DNA of 64,000 bases from positions 248,001 to 312,000 of the forward strand of contig CBFIDK010000001.1 in the NCBI GenBank assembly GCA_965661345.1. Direction: 5' to 3'. The stretch is from GCA-2862585 sp965661345 (GTDB lineage: Bacteria; Bacteroidota; Bacteroidia; Flavobacteriales; UBA7312). Both the position numbers and the translations under genes were made by a program. Below the pieces are notes generated by a model. That model was not told the DNA's origin. It ran no database searches and worked only from the letters and a program-made list of their open reading frames with translations. This document shows, piece after piece, positions 51,297-61,745 of the stretch (positions within the stretch are counted from its first letter, which is position 1; every line of letters begins with the position of its first letter).

Positions 51297-53380
51297 TGAA
51301 TCATCCTAAAAACATAAAAAGGCGAGCTGTTGCTATTTATCTTTTTATGATTTTAATGGCACTTGCCATAATAATTCAGCCTTTATACACGCAATTTTTT
51401 GAGTCTCATTTATGGAATACCGACAAGTTTAACGTTACGCGAACCGTAAATGTAGCAGCAGCTCGAGGGAACATTTATTCAGACGATTTATCATTACTAG
51501 CAACATCCATTCCTGAATATGAAATTAGATGGGATGCCAAACAAGTAGATAAAGAGCTTTTAGAAGAAAACATAAATGAATTAGCCAAACAGCTATCTAT
51601 TCTTTTCAAGGATAAAACATCTTCTGATTACGTTTCTTTACTTAGAAAAAGCTGGAATCAAAAGAAACGCTATGCTTTAATCAGAAGGAACGTTAACTAT
51701 AACGAGTTGAAATCTCTAAAGCGTTTTCCAATATTCAAAGAAGGGCGCTACAAGGGAGGTTTCAGATACATTCAGTTAAATAATAGGCAACAGCCTTTTC
51801 AAGAAATTGCAAGCAGAACCATTGGTTATCACAAGCAACACTCTAAGTCGGTAGGTATCGAAGGGGCCTTTAATTTTGATCTGAAGGGTAGAGATGGCGA
51901 ACGACTAGAGCAACGACTTGCAGGTAACGAGTGGATGCCAGTTCGAGAAAGAGAATCTTTTCCAGGAAAAGATGTCATTACTACCATTGATATTCGTTTT
52001 CAAGATGTCGCTCACAAAGCATTAGAAGATAGATTGCGTTTTCATGATGCCGACTTTGGAACCACTGTATTAATGGAAGTTTCAACAGGTGCAGTTAAAG
52101 CTATTGTAAACCTAAAGAAAAACGACAACGGAAGTTATGTTGAGCGTTACAATTATGCCATTGGCCAAAGTGTTGAGCCTGGTTCAACATTCAAACTAGC
52201 TTCAGTAATCGCAGCACTTGAAGATGGTTATCTTGATGAAAATGATTCCGTGAACACAACAGGTGGTAGTCATCAGTTTTACGATAGAGTCATGCGTGAT
52301 TCGCGTGAAGGGGGATATGGTACCATTTCTTTAGAAAGGTCATTTACTAAATCATCAAATGTCGGAATTTCAAAGCTAATTAATAAACACTATAAATCAA
52401 ATCCTTCACAGTTTGTAGATAGAATTTACAGCATGGGTCTAAATGAAGCTTTAGGTATTTCTTTATCTGGTGAAGTAAAGCCAGATATTAGGCATCCCAA
52501 GCAAACGAAAAACTGGTCCGGAACTACCTTGCCATGGATGTCCATTGGTTATGGTATCAAGCTTACGCCAATTCAAATATTGAGTTTTTATTCCTCAATT
52601 GCCAATGACGGACAGCAAATGAAACCCTATTTCGTCAAATCAATCATGAATAATGGTATGGTCGAGAAAAACTTTTCGCCAGAAGTTTTGAATCCTTCAA
52701 TTTGTTCGATGACTAGCATTAAAAAAGTAAAGAAAATGTTAGAGAATGTTGTAGAAGATGGAACCGCAAGCAACATTCGTTCAAAGCAGTACAAAATTGC
52801 TGGTAAAACAGGCACTACTCAGCTAATTATTGATGGCAAGTATACCAATGAAAGACACTTAGCATCATTTGTAGGTTACTTCCCTGCTGATTATCCCAAA
52901 TACGCTTGTATAGTGATGATTAATGACCCCATGCAAAACGGTAGTTATGGTGGAGATGTTGCTGCACCAGTTTTCAGAGTTATTTCTGATTATGTGTATA
53001 ACACAGACTTATCCTTGCAGAAGCCAGATACCGTTTTTTACGCCCAATCACCAGTTTCTAAAGATGGCAATAAATCGGATTTAGCGAATGTGCTAAATGA
53101 ATTGTCAGTAGAAATATCAGATGACAACCCCCTTTCTGAGTGGGTGCTCACAAACGCTAAAAAAGATGCAGTAGAGTTTAGCACGAGAAACATTCATAAA
53201 GATCTTGAAAATAATACCATGCCAAATATAAAAGGTATGGGTTTGAGTGATGTGCTATTTCTATTAGAGAATTACGGTTTGAAGGTAATTTACAGTGGTA
53301 GAGGGAGTATAAAATCACAATCAATTGACAAAGGACAACAAATTCGAAAAGGACAACAAATCAATATAATACTATCGTGA
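51296..53380 (+). CDS. ftsI: Division transpeptidase PBP3 (FtsI) with PASTA domain
   Basis: FtsI crosslinks septal peptidoglycan. The 694-residue protein has a membrane anchor (about 12-32) and a PBP dimerisation domain (about 50-220). The transpeptidase domain has STFK (S297, K300), SSN (353-355) and KTGT (K504). A C-terminal PASTA domain (about 632-694, NIKGMGLSDVLFLLENYGLK) is absent from proteobacterial FtsI and typical of this phylum. The stop overlaps the murE GTG (GTGA). Confidence 0.95.
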   Translation: MNHPKNIKRRAVAIYLFMILMALAIIIQPLYTQFFESHLWNTDKFNVTRTVNVAAARGNIYSDDLSLLATSIPEYEIRWDAKQVDKELLEENINELAKQLSILFKDKTSSDYVSLLRKSWNQKKRYALIRRNVNYNELKSLKRFPIFKEGRYKGGFRYIQLNNRQQPFQEIASRTIGYHKQHSKSVGIEGAFNFDLKGRDGERLEQRLAGNEWMPVRERESFPGKDVITTIDIRFQDVAHKALEDRLRFHDADFGTTVLMEVSTGAVKAIVNLKKNDNGSYVERYNYAIGQSVEPGSTFKLASVIAALEDGYLDENDSVNTTGGSHQFYDRVMRDSREGGYGTISLERSFTKSSNVGISKLINKHYKSNPSQFVDRIYSMGLNEALGISLSGEVKPDIRHPKQTKNWSGTTLPWMSIGYGIKLTPIQILSFYSSIANDGQQMKPYFVKSIMNNGMVEKNFSPEVLNPSICSMTSIKKVKKMLENVVEDGTASNIRSKQYKIAGKTGTTQLIIDGKYTNERHLASFVGYFPADYPKYACIVMINDPMQNGSYGGDVAAPVFRVISDYVYNTDLSLQKPDTVFYAQSPVSKDGNKSDLANVLNELSVEISDDNPLSEWVLTNAKKDAVEFSTRNIHKDLENNTMPNIKGMGLSDVLFLLENYGLKVIYSGRGSIKSQSIDKGQQIRKGQQINIILS

Positions 53381-54837
53381 AGTTATTACAAGACATATTA
53401 TATAAGATTGAATTACTTGAGTGTGCTGGTTCAACTCACATTGCCATTCCTCAGATATGTTTTGATTCTAGAAACATAGTCAAAGATTGCTTATTTGTTG
53501 CTGTTAAGGGGACTCAAGTCGATGGGCATAAATACATTGAACAAGCTATACAAAACGGCGCTGTTGCTATTTTGGCTGAAGAACTTCCACTTAGTAAGCC
53601 CGAGGGTGTAACTTATATTAGAGTAAAAAATAGTTCAGAGTCCTTGGGTATTCTTGCCGCTAATTTTTATGACAATCCTTCAGAAAAATTAAATGTTGTT
53701 GCCATTACCGGAACAAACGGAAAAACTTCGGTAGCAACCTTGTTACATCAGTATTATCAATCGATTGGTGAGAAGTCAGGATTATTATCCACCATTACAA
53801 ATAAAATAGGTCATAATGCTTTGCCATCTACACATACTACGCCAGATGCTCTCAGCATAAACCTCTTACTATCAAAAATGGTCAATGAGGGCTGTAAATA
53901 CTGTTTCATGGAAGCAAGTTCTCATGCTATTCACCAAAACAGAATATTTGGGTTGTCATTAAAAGGGGCGGTATTTATGAATATTAGTCATGATCATTTG
54001 GACTACCACCAAACATTTGACGATTATATTTTAGCAAAAAAAGCATTGTTTGATAATCTTCCAGAAGCTGCTTTTGCACTGGTTAACAAAGACGACAGAC
54101 ATGGTTTAAATATGTTACATCATTGTGCTGCCAAAGCATACACATTTGCTCAAAAATCTTCAGCGGATTTCAAAGTCAAAATTTTAGAAAGTCGTTTTGA
54201 TGGCACCTTACTAAACTGCAATGGAAAAGAAGTATGGACGAGATTGATAGGGCAATTCAATGCCTATAATCTTTTAGCCATTTATTCGACTGCCATATTA
54301 TTAGGTCAAGATGAGACACAAGCCCTCACTACAATTAGCGCATTAAATAGTGCTGAAGGGCGATTTGAAATTAGCCGATCTGAGGATGGAAAAGTAGGTA
54401 TTATAGATTATGCACATACACCAGACGCTCTGTTAAATGTGATTAATACTATAAATGAAATTAAACAAAATCAACAGTTAATTACAGTATTTGGTTGCGG
54501 TGGCGATAGAGATAAAAGCAAGCGTTCTAAGATGGGAAAAATCGCTTCTGAACTAAGTGAAAAAGTCATCGTTACTAGCGACAACCCTCGGTCTGAAAAT
54601 CCCGATACTATCATTGAAGAAATCCTTTCAGGCGTAGATGCTAAAAACCTCAAAAAAGTTATTGCTATTAGTGATAGGAAGGCAGCTATAAAAACAGCTT
54701 GTTCATTAGCTCAGCAAGGTGATGTTATTCTCATTGCTGGAAAAGGACATGAAAAGTACCAAGAAATTAAAGGGGAGAAATTTCCTTTTGATGATAAAGA
54801 AGAATTGAAACACACATTTAAAATATTACAAGAATAA
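53377..54837 (+). CDS. murE: UDP-MurNAc-Ala-Glu:meso-diaminopimelate ligase
   Basis: MurE adds the third amino acid of the peptidoglycan stem. The 486-residue ligase has the ATP loop TGTNGKTS (111-118), FMEASSHAI, and SDNPRSENP near residue 405; DNPR is the meso-diaminopimelate-selecting motif, so the stem should carry meso-DAP. It starts with GTG at 53377 overlapping the ftsI stop, and its last base overlaps the mraY ATG. Confidence 0.96.
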   Translation: MKLLQDILYKIELLECAGSTHIAIPQICFDSRNIVKDCLFVAVKGTQVDGHKYIEQAIQNGAVAILAEELPLSKPEGVTYIRVKNSSESLGILAANFYDNPSEKLNVVAITGTNGKTSVATLLHQYYQSIGEKSGLLSTITNKIGHNALPSTHTTPDALSINLLLSKMVNEGCKYCFMEASSHAIHQNRIFGLSLKGAVFMNISHDHLDYHQTFDDYILAKKALFDNLPEAAFALVNKDDRHGLNMLHHCAAKAYTFAQKSSADFKVKILESRFDGTLLNCNGKEVWTRLIGQFNAYNLLAIYSTAILLGQDETQALTTISALNSAEGRFEISRSEDGKVGIIDYAHTPDALLNVINTINEIKQNQQLITVFGCGGDRDKSKRSKMGKIASELSEKVIVTSDNPRSENPDTIIEEILSGVDAKNLKKVIAISDRKAAIKTACSLAQQGDVILIAGKGHEKYQEIKGEKFPFDDKEELKHTFKILQE

Positions 54838-56051
54838 TGCTTTATTACCTTTTTGAATATCTCGATTCAACTTACCAGCTTCCAGGGGCAGGTGTATTTC
54901 AGTACATTTCTTTTAGAGCAGCGATGGCGGTAATTACGTCTTTGTTAGTGTCAATGGTTTTTGGTGGTCGTATTATCAATTTCATAAGAAATAAGCAGAT
55001 TGGTGAAGAGGTAAGAGAGCTTGGATTACAAGGTGAAGCACAGAAAAAAGGTACGCCAACAATGGGTGGTCTTATTATCATAGCAGCTATTTTATTGCCT
55101 ACAATTTTATTTGCAAAACTTTCAAATATATATATCCTTTTAATGATAGTCTCTACGATATGGTTAGGCATTATTGGATTCATTGACGATTACATTAAAG
55201 TCTTCAAAAAAGACAAAGAAGGTTTAGCAGGTCGCTTCAAAATTATTGGACAAGTAGGTTTAGGCATTATCATTGGGTTTACGATTTATTTCCACGATGG
55301 GATTACAATTAAAGAAGAAATTAGAGGAGATTTAATTCCAAATCAGGAAGTGGTATTTGGAGAAGAAATAAAGTCTCTTAAAACAACAATTCCATTTGTA
55401 AAAAATAACGAGTTTGATTATTCCAGATTAGTATCTTGGATGGGTGACAGTGCAGCATCATATGCTTGGATTGCCTTTGTCTTGATAGTTATTTTCATAG
55501 TTACTGCTGTAAGTAATGGAGCAAACATGACTGACGGTTTGGATGGTTTAGCAACGGGGACTTCGGCTATTATTGGTGCAACCTTAGGTATTTTAGCTTA
55601 TGTCTCTGGTAATGTGTTTTTCGCTGATTACCTCAATATTATGTATCTGCCAAATTCAGGTGAATTAGTAATTTATATGGCATCATTTGTTGGTGCATGC
55701 GTAGGGTTCTTATGGTACAATTCTTTTCCTGCTCAAGTTTTTATGGGAGATACTGGAAGTTTGGCTTTAGGCGGAATAATTGCCGTATTCGCAATAGCAA
55801 TAAGGAAGGAATTATTGATTCCTGTTTTATGTGGAATTTTCTTGGTAGAGAATCTTTCCGTAATGATGCAGGTATCTTATTTCAAGTATACCAAAAAGAA
55901 GTTTGGCGAGGGCAAGCGCATATTTAAAATGGCACCCTTACACCACCATTATCAAAAACTAGGAATGCATGAGAGTAAGATAGTCACGCGCTTTTGGATT
56001 GTGGGGGTAATGCTAGCGATAATAACCATTGTCACTTTAAAATTAAGATAA
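54837..56051 (+). CDS. mraY: Phospho-MurNAc-pentapeptide translocase
   Basis: MraY makes lipid I on undecaprenyl phosphate. The 404-residue integral membrane protein has about ten helices. Motifs are KKGTPTMGGLIII, FIDDYIKVFKKDKEGL, NGANMTDGLDGLATG and MGDTGSLALGG, with the HHH loop APLHHHYQKLG. A charged insertion near residues 155-200 is common in Bacteroidota MraY. The stop overlaps the murD start as TAATG. Confidence 0.96.
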   Translation: MLYYLFEYLDSTYQLPGAGVFQYISFRAAMAVITSLLVSMVFGGRIINFIRNKQIGEEVRELGLQGEAQKKGTPTMGGLIIIAAILLPTILFAKLSNIYILLMIVSTIWLGIIGFIDDYIKVFKKDKEGLAGRFKIIGQVGLGIIIGFTIYFHDGITIKEEIRGDLIPNQEVVFGEEIKSLKTTIPFVKNNEFDYSRLVSWMGDSAASYAWIAFVLIVIFIVTAVSNGANMTDGLDGLATGTSAIIGATLGILAYVSGNVFFADYLNIMYLPNSGELVIYMASFVGACVGFLWYNSFPAQVFMGDTGSLALGGIIAVFAIAIRKELLIPVLCGIFLVENLSVMMQVSYFKYTKKKFGEGKRIFKMAPLHHHYQKLGMHESKIVTRFWIVGVMLAIITIVTLKLR

Positions 56052-57376
56052 TGGAAAAAGTAGTTGTGCTTGGCGGTGGAGAAAGTGGCTGTGGAGCGGC
56101 TGTTTTAGCACAACAAAAAGGATTTAATGTGTTTCTTTCTGACAATGGAAAGATAAAGGAGAAATATAAAAATGTTCTTACACATAATGAGATTGAGTGG
56201 GAAGAGGAAAAACATACCGATTCACGTTTTTTTGACGCTGATATAATCGTTAAAAGTCCTGGTATTCCTGATTTTATTCCATTAATAGTGGATTTGAAAA
56301 ATGCAGGTATACCTGTTGTTTCAGAAATAGAATTTGCAATTCAATATACTGACGCAAAAATTATTGCAGTAACAGGAAGTAACGGAAAAACAACCACAAC
56401 ACTATTGATAGGTCACATACTTAAAAAAGCAGGACTTAGCGTAGGAGTTGCTGGAAATATAGGTGAGAGTTTTGCTTTACAAGTAGCTAATGAAAATTAC
56501 GATTATTATGTACTTGAACTTAGTAGTTTTCAATTAGATGGAATTCGCTCCTTCAAACCCCACATCGCAATTCTGTTAAACATTACCCCTGACCATTTAG
56601 AAAGGTATGGCAATAATATTCAGAATTACATCCAATCAAAACTTAGGATTACTATGAATCAAAACAGTAGCGATTATCTAATCTATTGTGCTGATGACAG
56701 TAATACCACTGAACATTTAAAGACACAAGCTCAATGTTTACCATTTTCAATTAAGAAAAAAATAGAACAGGGAGCTTATTTAGAAAAAGACGAAATAAAA
56801 TTAAACATTAATGATAAGTCATTTATTATGAATATTCAACAACTAGCCCTACAAGGCAAACATAACATCTATAACTCCATGGCTGCATCGATTGCATCTA
56901 GGATTTTAGATTTGAAAAAAGATATAATCAGAGAAAGTCTTATTGACTTCAAAAACGTAGAACACCGACTTGAAAGGGTGATAAAAGTTCACGGTATTGA
57001 GTTCATCAATGACTCCAAAGCCACTAACGTAAATTCTACTTGGTATGCTCTTGAAAGCATGACAAAGGATACTGTTTGGATAGTTGGAGGAGTTGACAAG
57101 GGAAATGATTATTCTTCGCTTATTCCTTTAGTAAAGGAAAAAGTTAAAACAATAGTTTGCATTGGTGACAATGTGGAATCAATCAAGAATTCGTTTGAAA
57201 ATTTAGGCGTTGAAATGCTGTTTGCTAGCGATATGAAAGAAGCGGTTAATTTATCCTATTCAAGTGCTTTGAAAGGAGATGCTGTTTTGTTATCTCCAGC
57301 CTGTGCAAGCTTTGATTGGTTTGAAAACTATGAGCACAGAGGGTATGAATTTAAATCAATGGTCAGAACATTATAA
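56051..57376 (+). CDS. murD: UDP-MurNAc-L-alanine:D-glutamate ligase
   Basis: MurD adds D-Glu, made by MurI (2724), to UDP-MurNAc-Ala. The 441-residue ligase has a Rossmann-like head VVVLGGGESGCGAA, the ATP loop TGSNGKTTT, and NDSKATNVNSTWYAL. The ATG at 56051 gives MEKVVVLGGG; in-frame codons upstream lie in mraY. Confidence 0.96.
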   Translation: MEKVVVLGGGESGCGAAVLAQQKGFNVFLSDNGKIKEKYKNVLTHNEIEWEEEKHTDSRFFDADIIVKSPGIPDFIPLIVDLKNAGIPVVSEIEFAIQYTDAKIIAVTGSNGKTTTTLLIGHILKKAGLSVGVAGNIGESFALQVANENYDYYVLELSSFQLDGIRSFKPHIAILLNITPDHLERYGNNIQNYIQSKLRITMNQNSSDYLIYCADDSNTTEHLKTQAQCLPFSIKKKIEQGAYLEKDEIKLNINDKSFIMNIQQLALQGKHNIYNSMAASIASRILDLKKDIIRESLIDFKNVEHRLERVIKVHGIEFINDSKATNVNSTWYALESMTKDTVWIVGGVDKGNDYSSLIPLVKEKVKTIVCIGDNVESIKNSFENLGVEMLFASDMKEAVNLSYSSALKGDAVLLSPACASFDWFENYEHRGYEFKSMVRTL

Positions 57377-58543
57377 ATGGGATTTTTAAAAAAACATATC
57401 AATCTTGAAGGGGATACCCGAATTTGGGCGGTCATTTTCTTCTTGGTATTTGTTTCCATAGTAGTGGTGTATAGCGCAACAGGGGGCTTGGCATACACAT
57501 CATATGGCGGCAATACGTGGTATTTATTTTTTAAACATTGCAGGTTTTTACTAATTGGATTGGTTTTCATTTATTTCATTCATAAAATTCCACACAAATA
57601 TTATTCAAGACTTGGTCAGTTAGGCTTTATAATTGCCATACCAATATTAATTTATACGGTAGCATTTGGTACTTCTTTAAACGATGCTAGTCGCTGGATA
57701 ACCATTGGCGATATGCCCATTAATACCTTTGAAATTGGGAAGATAGCTATTACCGTATTTTTAGCACGTCAGTTGGTGAAAATTCAAGATAGTATTACAG
57801 ACTTAAAGAGCGTAGCATGGAAATTATTTGCGCCACTTCTTTTAGTTTGTGCTATTATTTTCCCTGCAAACTTTTCTACTGCAGCAATGATATTTGCAGC
57901 AAACCTCATGCTATTATATTTGGGAGGTGTACCTTTCAGGTATTTGTTATTATTAGTAGTCGGTATAGTTGGTTTAGGAGCTATTGTAATTAGTCTATCA
58001 CTTACAGTTCCTGCACTTCAAAAAACATTCCCAAGAGCGCAAACTTGGGTAAATAGAGTAACGAATTTCTCACAAGACAAATCTGTTAATAGTGATGCGT
58101 TTTATCAAGTTACTCATGCAAAAATTGCAATTGTAAATGGTGGCATCAAAGGCAGAGGCCCGGGTAAGAGTACTCAAAGAAATGTCTTGCCACTACCAAA
58201 TTCAGATTACGTCTATGCAATTCTTATTGAAGAATGGGGGGCTTTAGGAGGCATAGCGGTTGTGTTTGCATATATCGTATTACTGCTTCGAGGTAAACGT
58301 ATTTTTAATTTAGCCCCTGACCCTTTAGCGGCTTATTTAGGTGTAGGGCTCAGTATTTCTTTAGTATTTCAAGCCTTTGTAAATATGGCCGTTGCAGTGG
58401 ATTTATTTCCAGTAACTGGTCAAACTCTACCAATGATTAGTATGGGGGGAGTTTCGGTAATATTTACCTGTATTTCTTTAGGAATAATTTTAAGTACTAG
58501 TAAAGGAATTAACGTTTCTAAAATCAGTGCCAATGTCAGTTAG
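57377..58543 (+). CDS. ftsW: Septal peptidoglycan polymerase FtsW
   Basis: FtsW is the SEDS-family glycosyltransferase that polymerises lipid II together with FtsI. The 388-residue membrane protein has about ten helices and SEDS signatures NDASRWITIG, KGRGPGKSTQRNVLPLPNSDYVY-type loop residues, and LPMISMGGVS. It directly abuts murD with no gap and overlaps murG by 11 bases. Confidence 0.94.
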   Translation: MGFLKKHINLEGDTRIWAVIFFLVFVSIVVVYSATGGLAYTSYGGNTWYLFFKHCRFLLIGLVFIYFIHKIPHKYYSRLGQLGFIIAIPILIYTVAFGTSLNDASRWITIGDMPINTFEIGKIAITVFLARQLVKIQDSITDLKSVAWKLFAPLLLVCAIIFPANFSTAAMIFAANLMLLYLGGVPFRYLLLLVVGIVGLGAIVISLSLTVPALQKTFPRAQTWVNRVTNFSQDKSVNSDAFYQVTHAKIAIVNGGIKGRGPGKSTQRNVLPLPNSDYVYAILIEEWGALGGIAVVFAYIVLLLRGKRIFNLAPDPLAAYLGVGLSISLVFQAFVNMAVAVDLFPVTGQTLPMISMGGVSVIFTCISLGIILSTSKGINVSKISANVS

Positions 58544-59627
58544 AGTAATCATAAGCGGAGGTGGTACTGGAGGGCATATCTTTCCAGCAATTTCAATTGC
58601 AAATGAATTGAAATCTAGAGTTAAAGATATTGATATACTTTTTGTAGGCGCAAAAGGAAGAATGGAGATGGAAAAAGTGCCAAAGGCCGGATATCCCATT
58701 AAGGGTTTAAGTATTAATGGCTTTCAAAGAAATTGGAGAGACACAAGAAACCTATCTTTCCCTTTTAAATTACTATTTAGTCTACTGAAGTCTTTTTTCA
58801 TTGTCAGAAAATTTAAGCCCTCAGTAGTGGTCGGAACAGGCGGATATGCTAGTGGACCTTTATTGTTTGTGGCCTCTAAATTATCAATACCAGCACTGAT
58901 TCAAGAGCAAAACTCATATCCAGGGATTACGAATAAACTATTATCAAAATCGGTACAAAAAATATGTGTTGCTTATGAAAATATGCAACGCTTTTTCCCT
59001 GCCGATAAGTTGCTGTTGTTGGGCAATCCCATAAGAAAAGATTTGATTGACACTTCTTCAAAAAAAGCACTAGGCATCAATCGATTTGAATTGGATGAAA
59101 ATAAGCCTGTTGTTTTAGTAATTGGTGGAAGTTTAGGCGCTAGAACAATTAATGAAACCATGGCGTCTTTAATTGACGAATTGGAGTCTAAAGATATTCA
59201 GCTTATATGGCAAACGGGAGTATCGTTTGAAAAGCAAGCTTTGGAGTTAATTGAGGGCAAAAAAAATATTCAAGCCAGTGCATTTATTTATGAGATGGAT
59301 TTGGCTTACAGCGTAGCGGATATAATAATTTCAAGAGCGGGGGCAAGTACCATTTCAGAATTATGTCTTATTGCTAAACCAGCAATTCTAATTCCATCGC
59401 CAAATGTTGCTGAAGATCATCAAACCAAAAACGCAATGGCATTGGTAGAAAAAATGGCAGCCGTAATGGTAAAGGATAAAGAAGCAAAAAATGAGTTGGG
59501 TAAAACATTAAGTGAATTACTTAGCGACAAAAAAAAGCAAGAGGAGTTATCAAAAAACATTAAAAAGTTAGCCATAGCTAACTCCTCAGAATTAATAGTA
59601 GACGAAGTATTAAAGTTAATAGATTAA
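58533..59627 (+). CDS. murG: UDP-GlcNAc:lipid I GlcNAc transferase
   Basis: MurG converts lipid I to lipid II. The 364-residue GT-B enzyme has GGGTGGHIFPAISIANEL at the N-terminus, VVGTGGYASGPLLF, and the UDP-GlcNAc site SRAGASTISELCLIAKPAILIPSP. The ATG at 58533 is favoured over a GTG two codons earlier. It overlaps the ftsW 3' end. Confidence 0.96.
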   Translation: MSVRVIISGGGTGGHIFPAISIANELKSRVKDIDILFVGAKGRMEMEKVPKAGYPIKGLSINGFQRNWRDTRNLSFPFKLLFSLLKSFFIVRKFKPSVVVGTGGYASGPLLFVASKLSIPALIQEQNSYPGITNKLLSKSVQKICVAYENMQRFFPADKLLLLGNPIRKDLIDTSSKKALGINRFELDENKPVVLVIGGSLGARTINETMASLIDELESKDIQLIWQTGVSFEKQALELIEGKKNIQASAFIYEMDLAYSVADIIISRAGASTISELCLIAKPAILIPSPNVAEDHQTKNAMALVEKMAAVMVKDKEAKNELGKTLSELLSDKKKQEELSKNIKKLAIANSSELIVDEVLKLID

Positions 59628-61031
59628 ATGAATATTAAATTATTTGAAAAACTTTATTTTATCGGAATAGGTGGCATTGGCATGTCAGCATTAGCGCGCT
59701 ATTTTAATTCAAAAGGATTAGAAGTTTGTGGGTATGACAAAACCCCATCTGAGTTAACGGATGAATTACAAAAAGAAGGAATAGACATTCATTTTGATGT
59801 CAATCACATTCCAGAAAATATAAAAGTTGCTAACCCCCATTCACTATTAGTTGTCTACACACCTGCTGTTAGTTTAGAAAGTTATCAGCTTCACTATTTT
59901 AAATCAAAAAAGTGGAATGTTTTAAAACGAGCAGAATTATTAGGGCACCTTACCCAAGATGCTTATACCATTGCCGTTTCTGGAACGCACGGTAAAACTA
60001 CTACTTCTTGCATTTTGGCTCATATTCTGCAAAGTTGTAATATCGATTGCACAGCCTTTTTAGGGGGGATAAGTACAAATTTAAACTCCAACCTTTTGTT
60101 ATCTAAAAAGGGAAATATCGTTGTTGTTGAAGCCGATGAATATGATAAATCATTCTTGAAGCTGAATCCAGATATTATTATTATAACTTCCATTGATGAA
60201 GATCACCTAGATATTTATAAAAATGAAGACGATATAAAAAATACATTTAAGGCTTTTGTTGAAAACCTTAAACCAGAAGGGATGTTGTTGGTTAACAAAG
60301 CCATTGATTTAGATTTCAAAACAACTGATGATGTTTTAAAGCTAACCTATTCTTCGTCGGTTAAATCAGATAATTATGCCACTAATTTAAGGCTCGAAAA
60401 CGCGCGTCAAATTTTTGATGCACAGTTTGTTGACATTCTACCTGGGCAAGTTTATGAACATCGATTAAAAGATATAGCACTTGAAATGCCTGGCAAGCAT
60501 AATGTAGAAAATGCACTTGCTGCAATTGTGGTGTCCTCATATTTAGGAGCGAAACCAGCAGATATTAAACTAGCTGTTGAATCATTCACAGGAGTAAAGA
60601 GAAGGTATGAATTCCATGCCAACGGAAAGTATGTGTACATAGATGATTATGCCCATCACCCAGAAGAGGTGAAGGCAACCTTACAAGCAACTAAGCAGCT
60701 ATTCCCGAATAAAAAAATTACAGCCGTTTTCCAGCCTCATTTATTTTCAAGAACTCGTGATTTTGCTGACGAATTTGGAGAGTCATTATCTTTAGCCGAT
60801 GAGGTTTTATTACTAGAGATTTACCCTGCAAGAGAATTGCCAATTGAAGGTGTCAATTCAAAGATGTTACTCGAAAAGATTTCTAAAAGTGAAAAGAATA
60901 TCATCGCAAAAGACTTGTTGGTGGACGAGTTAACGCATCCTAAACGAGAAGTATTGCTCACTATGGGAGCAGGAGATATAGATAGATTTATTGAACCATT
61001 AACACAATGTTATAGAGATGAAGTGGATTAG
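59628..61031 (+). CDS. murC: UDP-MurNAc:L-alanine ligase
   Basis: MurC starts the peptide stem. The 467-residue ligase has IGIGGIGMSALARYF, the ATP loop SGTHGKTTT, EADEYDKSFLKL and DDYAHHPEEVKA. It starts on the base after the murG stop and overlaps ftsQ by 14 bases. No ddl gene lies between murC and ftsQ, unlike in E. coli. Confidence 0.96.
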   Translation: MNIKLFEKLYFIGIGGIGMSALARYFNSKGLEVCGYDKTPSELTDELQKEGIDIHFDVNHIPENIKVANPHSLLVVYTPAVSLESYQLHYFKSKKWNVLKRAELLGHLTQDAYTIAVSGTHGKTTTSCILAHILQSCNIDCTAFLGGISTNLNSNLLLSKKGNIVVVEADEYDKSFLKLNPDIIIITSIDEDHLDIYKNEDDIKNTFKAFVENLKPEGMLLVNKAIDLDFKTTDDVLKLTYSSSVKSDNYATNLRLENARQIFDAQFVDILPGQVYEHRLKDIALEMPGKHNVENALAAIVVSSYLGAKPADIKLAVESFTGVKRRYEFHANGKYVYIDDYAHHPEEVKATLQATKQLFPNKKITAVFQPHLFSRTRDFADEFGESLSLADEVLLLEIYPARELPIEGVNSKMLLEKISKSEKNIIAKDLLVDELTHPKREVLLTMGAGDIDRFIEPLTQCYRDEVD

Positions 61032-61743
61032 TGTTATCACACATACCGTTTTATTTGCAGGCCTGGTTGTTTTACTAGCCTTTACTAACATGCGCCACGA
61101 TAATAAAATGTGTAAAGATTACCGCATTGATTTGGGCAACACAAAAGGATCACTAATTACTCAAGGTGAAATTATACTTCTTATGGAATCAATTTCTGAC
61201 AGTATAGTAGGTAAACCCATTACGCAATTACCTCTATTTGAAATTGAAAGTAAAATTGAACAACAAAAAAACATTGAAAATGCCGAGGTATATGTTACCC
61301 TAGATGGTCGATTGCAAATAGATGTAAAGGAAAAAGAACCTATCGTGCGAGTAAAGTCAGTCAATCAGAAAGAATTCTATATGGATAAAGAGGGTGCGAT
61401 TTTTGATTTATCGTCTAATTACACAAAACGCTTGTTAGTAGCAAATGGTAATATCAAAGATAGCTTAGACCTATCAAGTATTACTGCTTTAGCAAACCAC
61501 ATCAATGGCGATCCTTTTTTAAAATCTCAAATAATTCAGATTTACATTAAAGAAAATAAAGAAATAGAATTAATACCCAGAGTAGGAAACCACAATATCC
61601 TTTTAGGAAGAATTGATGGGTATAAAGAAAAGTTTAAAAAATTAAAGTTGTTCTACTCAGAAGGTGTAAAGCAAACTGGCTGGAACAACTATAAAGAAAT
61701 AAATCTCAAGTTTAAAGATCAAATCGTTTGTGTAAAAAAATAA
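61018..61743 (+). CDS. ftsQ: Cell-division protein FtsQ
   Basis: The 241-residue bitopic protein has one membrane helix (about 5-22), then a POTRA-like segment (about 35-100, LPLFEIESKIEQQKNIENAEVYVTLDGRLQIDVKE spans two strands) and a beta domain. It recruits FtsL/FtsB-type partners to the septum. Identity rests on topology, POTRA pattern and position before ftsA. Confidence 0.9.
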   Translation: MKWISVITHTVLFAGLVVLLAFTNMRHDNKMCKDYRIDLGNTKGSLITQGEIILLMESISDSIVGKPITQLPLFEIESKIEQQKNIENAEVYVTLDGRLQIDVKEKEPIVRVKSVNQKEFYMDKEGAIFDLSSNYTKRLLVANGNIKDSLDLSSITALANHINGDPFLKSQIIQIYIKENKEIELIPRVGNHNILLGRIDGYKEKFKKLKLFYSEGVKQTGWNNYKEINLKFKDQIVCVKK

Positions 61744-61745
61744 TT